61,894 bases of DNA from Pseudomonadota bacterium (GTDB lineage: Bacteria > Pseudomonadota > Gammaproteobacteria > UBA5335). The stretch is taken from positions 1 to 61,894 of the forward strand of contig JAXHTV010000017.1 of assembly GCA_034189865.1 (NCBI GenBank), read 5' to 3'. The position numbers were made by a program, and so were the translations under genes. Below the pieces are notes generated by a model that searched no databases, was not told the DNA's origin, and saw nothing but the letters and a program-made list of their open reading frames with translations. This document shows positions 17,457 to 24,894 of the stretch, in pieces (the stretch's first letter is position 1; every line of letters starts with the position of its first letter).

Positions 17457-17567
17457 ATCCAGTTCCGTAAGGGGTTACGGTGGCGGCTCAATGGCCGCCT
17501 TGTTTAGTGTCTTCCGCGGCTATGCTCTGTTGCCGCGTCTCACTGCGAGGCCTGTAGGCTGACCTCG

Positions 17568-18311
17568 ATGAACCAAAATCCAGTTGACGAGCCATCGGAA
17601 TCGGGGCGCTCCCGGTATCTCCATTTTGCCGTTTTCCTGGGCTTGATCGCCCTGTCGTTCGGGCTGTATCGGGCCTTTGGGCTTGGGGAGTATCTGAGCC
17701 AGGAGCGCATGGCCGATACACTGCAAGCGGTGCGTGCGTGGGCACAAGCGGCGGGTGCTGGCGGCTTTCTCTTGTTTTGGCTGGGCGGCGTGGTGGCGAT
17801 TGTCGTCAATATTCCAAGCGTGTTGGTGATTGCTGCGGCTGCTGTCATCTACGGCGCGCTTGGTGCCGTTGCTTTGGGGTTTCTTTGTTTGAACACGGCG
17901 GCAGTGATCATTTTCTGGCTGAGTCAGAAGCTCGGTCGGGAATTCGTATCGAGCGTTTTCCGCCATTCCATGCGTCGGCTAGAAGCTCATTTTCGGGATC
18001 GCGGCCTGATCACCGTTATCCATATGCGGCTGCTCTTTTTTGCGTTGCCGCCGGTGAACTGGTTTTTGGGTGTGATGAATCTTAGTTTCCGTGATTTTAT
18101 GCTTGGGACCGCATTGGGAAGTCTACCCAAAATCATCCTGTTCTCGTGGTTGGGCGGCGTCATTTTCGACAAGCTGGCCCGCGCCGATGGAAGCCTGACT
18201 TGGCATTCGCCGGAGTTGATCGTGCCCATGGGGGTGGGGGTGATGCTCAGCCTGATGCTGCGTATCGCCGATCGTTTGTGGCTGGCGCCTCGCGGCAGCG
18301 TCGCCCGCTGA
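17568..18311 (+). CDS. TVP38/TMEM64 family membrane protein
   Basis: A 247-aa integral membrane protein with about six hydrophobic segments. It carries the VTT-domain pattern NIPSVLVIAAAAVIYGALGA, the central amphipathic region with RLEAHFRDRG, and the later MRLLFFALPPVNWFLG and GTALGSLPKI segments. TVP38/TMEM64 and DedA proteins are linked to lipid transport or scrambling in membranes. The specific role here is unknown. It is followed by a strong hairpin at 18363. Confidence 0.85.
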   Translation: MNQNPVDEPSESGRSRYLHFAVFLGLIALSFGLYRAFGLGEYLSQERMADTLQAVRAWAQAAGAGGFLLFWLGGVVAIVVNIPSVLVIAAAAVIYGALGAVALGFLCLNTAAVIIFWLSQKLGREFVSSVFRHSMRRLEAHFRDRGLITVIHMRLLFFALPPVNWFLGVMNLSFRDFMLGTALGSLPKIILFSWLGGVIFDKLARADGSLTWHSPELIVPMGVGVMLSLMLRIADRLWLAPRGSVAR

Positions 18312-18362
18312 GGCGAGCTCATTACATCAATATGCCGAAACCGGTGAGTGATGTTTCACCTC

Positions 18363-18401
18363 AAGAAAGCCGCCGTGAAGGTTAAACACGGCGGCTTTCT
18401 T
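18363..18401. terminator. Bidirectional Rho-independent terminator
   Basis: AAGAAAGCCGCCGTG (18363-18377) and its exact complement (18387-18401) form a 15-bp perfect stem with a 9-nt loop. The A-rich and T-rich ends of the stem supply a short U tract in both directions. It sits between the convergent TVP38-like and hydrolase genes and so serves both. Confidence 0.85.
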
Positions 18402-18434
18402 GCGAATGGCGTTTCGTCTGAGACGGGTTTTGCC

Positions 18435-19307
18435 TCAGGCGACCGCGGGTGTCAGTCCCGACGGGGGCTGAATGAGTTTGTCGCAGATTTGGCTGATGAT
18501 CTCGTCGGCTTCGGGAACATACCGAAGGCCGCGGTGGTGACCGGGGATGGTTTTTGGCCAGATTTTCGCGTCGAACATTTTGCGCATGGTGCGCCGGCCG
18601 GACCAGGAGAGGGTGTCAATCCGGAAAAATAGAAGTTCGACCGGGATCGAGCAGCGCTCACGCAATTGGTCGAAGTCCCGTTTTTCCAGGATGGTACGGA
18701 ACTCGGGATAGGAATCCCACCACTCCCGCATCCGCACACTGTTGTCGAAAAGGTAGGGGTGTCCGCAGTGGCGGAGCACTTTTTGCCGCATCTTTTCTCG
18801 TCGATAGAACGGTCCCAAGGCTTTCCCGAGCAAAGTCACGTGACCGGGAATATACGCGCCGATGAGCAGTATTGCCTTGGCCGCTTGTTGAGATGATTCC
18901 CTGCCGGCGGCGACCAGAGCCGCGCTCAGCGCGAAGGTACTGGCACTCAGTCCCACCATCACGGGGTTGGCTGACTCGTTGCGGAGAAGGTTCTTGAGGT
19001 CGTCGACCACCAGCGGCATTTCGATATAACCGCACTTGCCTTCATAGCGGTAGTGGGCCTCATAGACAGCGGAGACGCCGACATCCTTGAGCAGTTTGGT
19101 AACCAAGCCTTGGCTATAACTGCCCCTCACCGGATCGAAGCCGCCGGGGATGAGAACGACGGGCGGAGAGCTCGGATTCTTGCTCCCACCTTCAAGGGTG
19201 TTTTCGATGAGATAGGTGCCTTGCAGCTCGGTGTCGTACCAGTGGGTTAAATAGCGGCTGCGCACACCTTCAATGCTTTGTTGGTGTAAGAATTCGACGT
19301 CGCCCAT
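18435..19307 (-). CDS. Alpha/beta hydrolase fold protein
   Basis: A 290-aa protein with features of the alpha/beta hydrolase fold: VVLIPGGFDPVRGSY (about residues 50-64) as the oxyanion-hole strand, nucleophile Ser121 in GLSAST, FRIDTLSW as a candidate acid region, and IPGHHRGL with the likely catalytic His near residue 256. No lid or specificity signature is recognised, so the substrate is unknown. It is a single gene with no operon partner; its 256-bp upstream region separates it from the carbamate kinase gene. Confidence 0.75.
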   Translation of the reverse strand: MGDVEFLHQQSIEGVRSRYLTHWYDTELQGTYLIENTLEGGSKNPSSPPVVLIPGGFDPVRGSYSQGLVTKLLKDVGVSAVYEAHYRYEGKCGYIEMPLVVDDLKNLLRNESANPVMVGLSASTFALSAALVAAGRESSQQAAKAILLIGAYIPGHVTLLGKALGPFYRREKMRQKVLRHCGHPYLFDNSVRMREWWDSYPEFRTILEKRDFDQLRERCSIPVELLFFRIDTLSWSGRRTMRKMFDAKIWPKTIPGHHRGLRYVPEADEIISQICDKLIQPPSGLTPAVA

Positions 19308-19563
19308 AGGTCTACATTACTCGCTCGTTTACGTGATTGGGTTTCCCGGTGGGTCAATTTACACGTTCATTCACTGCCATTTATCGTCTGATGAGACGAA
19401 ATGCTGAAGCGCGCGGTGGTTTGCCACGCGTTCCATTGAGTGAAGCGCTTACTATAGATTTGTCGTTTCGATCGCCACCGGCCGAATCAACCGGATGTCG
19501 ATACCCCCACCCCAAGGTCACGGTTCCAAGTATACCCAAGATGAATCTTTGCGCGATGACAGC

Positions 19564-20481
19564 TCAATGCAAATCCGGTTTGGAGGCCGATACTCGGGTG
19601 CCGCGACGCCCGGTCAATAGTGCCGAGGCCTCGGTCAGTTGGCCGATGCTTGCAAATCCACCGGTTTGTTCAACGAACCGAGAGGCTGCTTCCACTTTCG
19701 GGTTCATCGACCCCGCATCGAATTTGTATTGCCGCAACAACTCGGGCGTGATCTCGTCGATAGGTTGATTGCGGGTCGGCCAGTCCGCGTATACGGCGTC
19801 GATGTCCGTGAGGAGGAGTAGCCCATCGGCACCTAGATGCGTCGCCAGCAGCGCGCTCGTGAGGTCCTTGTCGATGACAGCTTCTACGCCAGTCCAAGTG
19901 TTGCCCGATTGCTTTACAACCGGGATGCCGCCGCCACCGCAGCAGACCACGATAAAGCCGGCATCGGTGAGTGACCGGATGGCCGGCAGTTCCAGTATTT
20001 CCAGCGGCTCCGGCGAAGGTAAGGCGCGACGCCATCCGGCTCCGTCCCGGGTGAAGGTCCACGCCCGCCTGGCCGCCAACTCACGCACTTGTGTATCCGA
20101 ATATATCGGGCCGATGGGCTTGGACGGTTTTTTGAACGCGGGGTCGAGCGGATTGACTCGTGCCTGGGTTAATACCGCGGCCACGCGCGATTCACCGAGG
20201 TGGTTTGTGAGCGCTTGGGCGATGAGGTAGCCCAGCATGCCTTGGGTTTGCGCCCCCAATACGTCTAGGGGATAGGGCGCTACGTTCGTGTGGGCCAGGG
20301 CCTGCAATGCGAGCAGCCCGATCTGGGGTCCATTGCCATGGGTGATGATCACTTCGTGGCGGCGCGCGATATCCGCGATTGCCGCAGCGCTTTCGGCAAT
20401 GTGACGGCGTTGAACGTCGTGCTCGGGTGCTGCCTCCCGTGGGAGTAGGGCGTTGCCGCCCAGTGCCATGACGATTCGCAT
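19564..20481 (-). CDS. arcC: Carbamate kinase
   Basis: A 305-aa amino-acid-kinase-fold enzyme that interconverts carbamoyl phosphate plus ADP and carbamate plus ATP. It shows MALGGNALL at the N terminus, THGNGPQIG, CCGGGGIPV, VIDKDLTSALLA and the C-terminal FDAGSMNPKVEAA motif of carbamate kinases. I chose ATG 20481, which overlaps the upstream stop in TGATG; a longer frame to 20679 lies inside the upstream gene. No arginine deiminase or carbamoyltransferase gene is adjacent, so the source of carbamoyl phosphate is not shown by context. Confidence 0.92.
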   Translation of the reverse strand: MRIVMALGGNALLPREAAPEHDVQRRHIAESAAAIADIARRHEVIITHGNGPQIGLLALQALAHTNVAPYPLDVLGAQTQGMLGYLIAQALTNHLGESRVAAVLTQARVNPLDPAFKKPSKPIGPIYSDTQVRELAARRAWTFTRDGAGWRRALPSPEPLEILELPAIRSLTDAGFIVVCCGGGGIPVVKQSGNTWTGVEAVIDKDLTSALLATHLGADGLLLLTDIDAVYADWPTRNQPIDEITPELLRQYKFDAGSMNPKVEAASRFVEQTGGFASIGQLTEASALLTGRRGTRVSASKPDLH

Positions 20482-21830
20482 CAGTGGTTTACTTTGAGCC
20501 GGTTGCTGAGGAAGTCGTCCAGGATTTGTCGTAATCCAGGGCGGCTGGCGTCCTCGTATTCGTAGCGTACCCGCGCCACCGGTTTGCTCAGCCCGACGGT
20601 TTTGGTCAAGTCGACAGGCGTTGCCGATACGATTACGTCGACGTCGGACCGTTGAATGGTCTCCGCCAAATCCCGGCATTGTTGCTTGTCGTAGCCAATC
20701 GCGGGAAGTACCGGGCCTATATGAGGATATTGGGCGTAGATTTGCCGAATGCTGGGGGCCGCGAAGGGTCGTGGGTCGACAATGTCAGCGGCCCCGGCCG
20801 CCATGGCGGCTGCGTACCCGGCGCCATGGGGCAGGCCGCCGTGGGTTACGGATGGTCCATCCTCGATCACCAGGATTCGCTGACCGCGAATCCGCTCCGG
20901 ATGTTCTACCGAGACCGTGGAGTGTCCTAAGACAATGGGAATATTCGGGCAGCACGTGCGGATATTGTTTCTGACCGTTTCGATATGGGCTTCCGGGGCG
21001 GCGTTGGCTTTGGCAATGATCGCTACATCCGCGGTGCGCAGTACACTTTCTCCGGGGTAGTAAGTGAGCTCATCGCCGGGCCGCAGTGCGTCGGCAAGGA
21101 CAATATGCAAATCGGGCTGGATAAACGGAAAGTCGTTGTTCCCCCCCTCCCAGAGGATCAGGTCGGATTCCTGTTCAGCCCGCTGAAGGATGTGAGCGTA
21201 GTCGATACCAGCGTAGACGATATTTCCGGCTGCGATGTGGGGCGCGTATTCTTCCCGTTCCTCGATCGTACAATGTTGGGTATCCAGATCTGCTTCGCGT
21301 TCGAAGCGTTGGACGATCTGTCGTTCGAGATCGCCATACGGCATCGGATGGCGTAGCACGGCACAGCGCAGATGCCGGTTTTTGAGCTGACGGGATATGC
21401 AGCGGGCCACCGGCGATTTACCGCATCCGGTTCTTACCGCTGAGACGGCGATCACCGGGAGTGTTGATTTCAGGCTCGTGCGTTCGGGGCCCAGCAGTAC
21501 GAAATCTGCCCCCAGCGATTGAACGCGTGCCGCCTGGTGCATCACGTGGGCGTGGGGCACGTCGCTGTAGGCAAAGATGACCTGTTGCACATGATACTCT
21601 CGGCACAATGTCTCTAGCAGTGATTCGTCCTCAATGGGAATACCCTCAGGGTATTGTTCACCCGCAAGAATTGATGGGTAACGCCGAGCAGTGGTTAAGG
21701 GGATTTGGGTGGTCGTGAACGCGACGACTCGGGTCGTCCGATCATCGCGGAAAACCTGGTTGAAGTTATGGAAATCGCGTCCGGCCGCGCCCATAATCAC
21801 GGTCCGCACGGGGAGGAGGGGCTTGGTCAT
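20481..21830 (-). CDS. Cyclic 2,3-diphosphoglycerate synthetase-like P-loop protein (COG2403)
   Basis: A 449-aa protein of the family annotated after archaeal cyclic 2,3-diphosphoglycerate synthetase. An N-terminal Rossmann-like part (IMGAAGRDFHNFN) precedes a P-loop, RTGCGKS at residues 133-139; ILWEGGNNDFPF and SVTHGGLPHGAGY follow. Bacterial members have no established function, and synthesis of the archaeal thermoprotectant is unlikely here. It is translationally coupled to carbamate kinase and divergent from an APC permease with about 20 bp between starts, suggesting a shared metabolic role. Confidence 0.75.
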   Translation of the reverse strand: MTKPLLPVRTVIMGAAGRDFHNFNQVFRDDRTTRVVAFTTTQIPLTTARRYPSILAGEQYPEGIPIEDESLLETLCREYHVQQVIFAYSDVPHAHVMHQAARVQSLGADFVLLGPERTSLKSTLPVIAVSAVRTGCGKSPVARCISRQLKNRHLRCAVLRHPMPYGDLERQIVQRFEREADLDTQHCTIEEREEYAPHIAAGNIVYAGIDYAHILQRAEQESDLILWEGGNNDFPFIQPDLHIVLADALRPGDELTYYPGESVLRTADVAIIAKANAAPEAHIETVRNNIRTCCPNIPIVLGHSTVSVEHPERIRGQRILVIEDGPSVTHGGLPHGAGYAAAMAAGAADIVDPRPFAAPSIRQIYAQYPHIGPVLPAIGYDKQQCRDLAETIQRSDVDVIVSATPVDLTKTVGLSKPVARVRYEYEDASRPGLRQILDDFLSNRLKVNH

Positions 21831-21850
21831 TTTTGTATGATCGCCGCCGA

Positions 21851-23068
21851 ATGACTGTCAATATTCCACTTAGACGCAGTTTAACACTTCCGATGGTGGT
21901 GCTTTATGGGCTGGGCACGACCATCGGTGCCGGTATCTATGCGCTCATCGGGGAAGTGGCGCGAACAGCGGGCATGTTGGCGCCTTTGGCGTTCTTGTTG
22001 GCCTCGTTCATGGCGGCGTTTACTGCATTGAGTTTTGCGGAGATGGCTTGTCGCTTTCCTCGGAGTGCGGGCGAGGCGGTGTATGTGACCCAGGGGTTGG
22101 GTGTCCGCTGGTTGGGCGTGGTGGTCGGCCTTTTGGTCGTGTCAGCCGGCACTGTTTCGGCAGCTGCGTTGGTTCACGGTTTCGTGGGTTACTTTGGTGA
22201 TCTGATGCCCATTCCTAAAGTGCCCGTGATGGTTCTGGCGGTGCTGGTTCTGGCGGCAATCGCGGCATGGGGTATCGGGGAGTCGGTGCGGCTGGCGGCG
22301 GTTGTCACGCTCGTGGAAACGGGCGGTTTGTTGTTGGTTGTCGCGTTCGGCGCGGACGCCTTGGCCGAACTGCCCAATCGTTGGCGGGAGTTCGAATTGA
22401 ATGGGGGTGCCTCGCCATGGGCCGGCGTTATGGCCGCTGCCCTACTGGCGTTCTATGCATTCTTGGGTTTTGAGGACATGGTCAACGTCGCTGAGGAAAT
22501 CAAGGATGTTGAGCGCATACTCCCACGCGCCATCGTGATGACTCTGGTTTTGACCACTTTAGTCTATTTTCTCGTGGCCATCGTTTCGGTGCTGGTTGTG
22601 GCGCCTATGGACCTGGCCGATGCCGGCGCGCCCTTAACCCTTGTCTATGAGCGGGCGGGTGGTTATTGGCCGTCGGCGCTAAGTGTGGTCGGTGTGCTGG
22701 CCATGATCAATGGCGCCTTGATTCAGCTCATCATGGCCTCGCGCGTGGTTTATGGTCTGGCGCGGCAGGGCACGCTGCCGATGTTTTTGGCCGCGGTACA
22801 TCCCAAACGGCGAACACCACTGTGCGCGACCGCGCTAATCGGGATGCTGGTTCTCGCGGCCGCGCTATGGTTTCCTTTGGCTGCATTGGCTGAGTGGACG
22901 TCCCGGTTCACGCTGACGGTTTTTGCGATGGTTAATTTGGCATTGCTGGTCATCAAGTGGCGTCGCGCTTTTCCAGCCCCTGTCTGGGCCGTGCCGGTAT
23001 GGGTTCCGGCTATCGGTTTTGTGGTCAGCTTTTCCTTCCTTGGTTGGGGTTTTTGGCGCTGGGTGTAA
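21851..23068 (+). CDS. APC superfamily amino acid permease
   Basis: A 405-aa protein with about 12 membrane segments and the APC signature in helix 1 (GLGTTIGAGIYALIG), a conserved helix-2/3 region (FAEMACRFPRSAGEAVYV), and LGFEDMVNVAEEIKD in the middle. It probably imports an amino acid or amine by proton coupling; the substrate is unknown. I choose ATG 21851 because family similarity starts there; a TTG at 21833 would add six residues. The gene is divergent from the cDPG-synthetase-like/carbamate kinase pair. Confidence 0.85.
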   Translation: MTVNIPLRRSLTLPMVVLYGLGTTIGAGIYALIGEVARTAGMLAPLAFLLASFMAAFTALSFAEMACRFPRSAGEAVYVTQGLGVRWLGVVVGLLVVSAGTVSAAALVHGFVGYFGDLMPIPKVPVMVLAVLVLAAIAAWGIGESVRLAAVVTLVETGGLLLVVAFGADALAELPNRWREFELNGGASPWAGVMAAALLAFYAFLGFEDMVNVAEEIKDVERILPRAIVMTLVLTTLVYFLVAIVSVLVVAPMDLADAGAPLTLVYERAGGYWPSALSVVGVLAMINGALIQLIMASRVVYGLARQGTLPMFLAAVHPKRRTPLCATALIGMLVLAAALWFPLAALAEWTSRFTLTVFAMVNLALLVIKWRRAFPAPVWAVPVWVPAIGFVVSFSFLGWGFWRWV

Positions 23069-23080
23069 TGCCTCGGGGGC

Positions 23081-23110
23081 TTGCTTTCCGGGTTTTGAGT
23101 TCACTACAAT
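23081..23110 (+). promoter_or_regulatory. Promoter of the TetR-efflux operon
   Basis: TTGCTT (23081-23086) and TACAAT (23105-23110) are separated by 18 bp. The predicted start lies at about 23117, just before the palindrome at 23122-23135, so a bound repressor would block initiation. Confidence 0.5.
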
Positions 23111-23121
23111 GCGCCGCTGAC

Positions 23122-23135
23122 TGGCCGATCGGTCA
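23122..23135. promoter_or_regulatory. Likely TetR-family operator
   Basis: TGGCCGATCGGTCA is a 14-bp palindrome with one mismatch, built on the perfect core CCGATCGG. It lies 26 bp before the regulator start. The size, symmetry and position fit an autoregulatory operator for the adjacent TetR-type repressor. Confidence 0.6.
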
Positions 23136-23160
23136 ATTTAGAAAAGCCTAAGGTTTTCCC

Positions 23161-23796
23161 ATGCGCGATGATTTGACTCCGCCGATCAGTGCGGGCGAGC
23201 AAGGTATATTGGACGCCGCCAAGGAATTGTTCTCTGAGCACGGGTTCGATGGGGTCTCGATCAACGCCATCGCGGCGCGCGCGGGCGTTTGTAAGGCGAA
23301 CGTTTTTCATCATTTCGAGTCCAAAGAAGCACTCTATCGCGCGGTGCTGGAGCGCTCCTGTGAGCGCTTCTCTGGTCTCTTGGGGGATGTGCTGACCCGT
23401 AGCACCAGTTTGCATCAGGGGGTTCAGGATTTTGCCGGGGCCCATCTGCGTTTGCTGTTTTCGGACGAGGCTCGATCCCGTTTGGTGGTCCGGGGTTTTT
23501 TGGATGACAGCGTCCAGCGTGGTGGTGACTTGGTCGAACAGGTCATGGCGGCGAACTTTGCGCTGTTGGTAAAGCTGTTTTCCGATGCGCGGGATCGTCA
23601 TGAACTGCGTGCGGATGTGGATCCGGTGCTGCCGGCGTTTCTTCTGCTCGCCGCCAACTCGGTTTTTTTTCAATCGCAAGGAATCTTGCGACGCTTTGCG
23701 GAGTTCTCGTTCGCGGACGATGCCGATCGCTATAGCGAGATGCTGTGCGATGTGCTCTTGAACGGCGTTAAAACGCCAACGCCACAATCAACGTAA
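23161..23796 (+). CDS. TetR/AcrR family transcriptional regulator
   Basis: A 211-aa protein with the TetR helix-turn-helix near residues 15-60 (AAKELFSEHGFDGVSINAIA, then AGVCKANVFHHFESKEALY). The C-terminal ligand-binding domain is variable, as usual. It is the first gene of an operon with the three efflux components; the membrane-fusion gene follows within about 15 bp. The palindrome at 23122 suggests that it represses its own operon until a ligand, probably an efflux substrate, binds. Confidence 0.9.
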   Translation: MRDDLTPPISAGEQGILDAAKELFSEHGFDGVSINAIAARAGVCKANVFHHFESKEALYRAVLERSCERFSGLLGDVLTRSTSLHQGVQDFAGAHLRLLFSDEARSRLVVRGFLDDSVQRGGDLVEQVMAANFALLVKLFSDARDRHELRADVDPVLPAFLLLAANSVFFQSQGILRRFAEFSFADDADRYSEMLCDVLLNGVKTPTPQST

Positions 23797-23811
23797 ACAA
23801 TGGACGTAACA

Positions 23812-24891
23812 ATGAACGTACGGCATGCCTGGATGCTCCTCGGGTTTTCGGCTCTGATCTTGACGGCTTGTGGCGGCGAGCAGGCTGCGGAACAGCCGCA
23901 GGCAGAGCGACGCACCCTCATTACGGTCGCTGAAGTTCAAACCCGTGCAGTCGAAGATATCGAGGTGTCGGTAGGGCGCATCGTCAGTAAGAGCGACCCC
24001 CAGGTTTCTGCCGAGGTGGCCGGTCGGGTGGTTTCGATCGAAGTTGAGAAAGGCGATGTCGTCGAAAAAGGGCAGCTGCTCGCCCGGCTGGATCCGAAAG
24101 ACTATCAGTTGGGCCGAGATCGCGCGCGCGCCGAAATTCGCCGTCTCGAAGCCGTGTTTCAACAGCAGAAGCGTTTGGTAGGTCGGTATCAAGAACTGGC
24201 GAAGGAAAGCTTCTTCTCTCAAAGTGCCTTGGACGAAGCCAAAACCCAGCTGGAAGCGACATCCGAACAGTTGGTCGCCGCGCGCACGCAACTCGAACAG
24301 GCCGAACGAAATCTCGCGCGGACCAATGTGGTGGCGCCGGTCAAGGGTAAGATCGAGCAGCGACTGGTGAGCCAGGGTGATTTTGTGGGCACGGGCTCGC
24401 CGTTATTCTTGCTGACCTCGGATGAGATGTTGCGAATCGAGTTGCCCTTCCCGGAAACACTTTCGGAGGATTTGGCCGTCGGGCAGGTGGTTCGTTTGTC
24501 TGTCCCGTCTGATCCCAAGAAAATGGTTGGGGCCAGAATCACGGAGCTTCGGCCTGTGATCAGCGCGTTGAGCCGGTCGGTTGAGGTCGTGGCCGAGATT
24601 GCCAATCCGGGCGGGTGGCGGCCCGGAGGCAGTGTGACCGGTGAGGTGATTATGGGGCGCCGTGAAGGCGCGCCGGTTGTGCCGCCAGTGGCGTTGGTTC
24701 AACGTCCGAGCGGCACTGTCGTTTACCAGGTCGAGGACGGCGTAGCGCGCGAGCGGGTGGTGATCACGGGCGTTCGACGGGCCGATTTCGTCGAGGTGAC
24801 TTCGGGGCTGCAAGGCGGTGTGACCGTCGCGGTGGATGGGGCTGCATTTCTAACCGATGGTGCGCCGGTTCGGGTCCGCGAAGGAGGTTGA
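23812..24891 (+). CDS. RND efflux periplasmic adaptor (membrane fusion protein), lipoprotein
   Basis: A 359-aa adaptor that links an inner-membrane RND pump to an outer-membrane channel. The N terminus is a lipoprotein signal with lipobox LTAC (Cys20), so the mature protein is anchored in the inner membrane. A biotinyl-lipoyl half motif (VSAEVAGRVVSIEVEKGDVV), a long coiled-coil hairpin (about residues 100-165) and a beta-barrel domain follow. I choose ATG 23812, with a nearby GGA; ATG 23800 would add four residues before the signal. It lies 3 bp before the pump gene. Confidence 0.9.
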   Translation: MNVRHAWMLLGFSALILTACGGEQAAEQPQAERRTLITVAEVQTRAVEDIEVSVGRIVSKSDPQVSAEVAGRVVSIEVEKGDVVEKGQLLARLDPKDYQLGRDRARAEIRRLEAVFQQQKRLVGRYQELAKESFFSQSALDEAKTQLEATSEQLVAARTQLEQAERNLARTNVVAPVKGKIEQRLVSQGDFVGTGSPLFLLTSDEMLRIELPFPETLSEDLAVGQVVRLSVPSDPKKMVGARITELRPVISALSRSVEVVAEIANPGGWRPGGSVTGEVIMGRREGAPVVPPVALVQRPSGTVVYQVEDGVARERVVITGVRRADFVEVTSGLQGGVTVAVDGAAFLTDGAPVRVREGG

Positions 24892-24894
24892 TCC

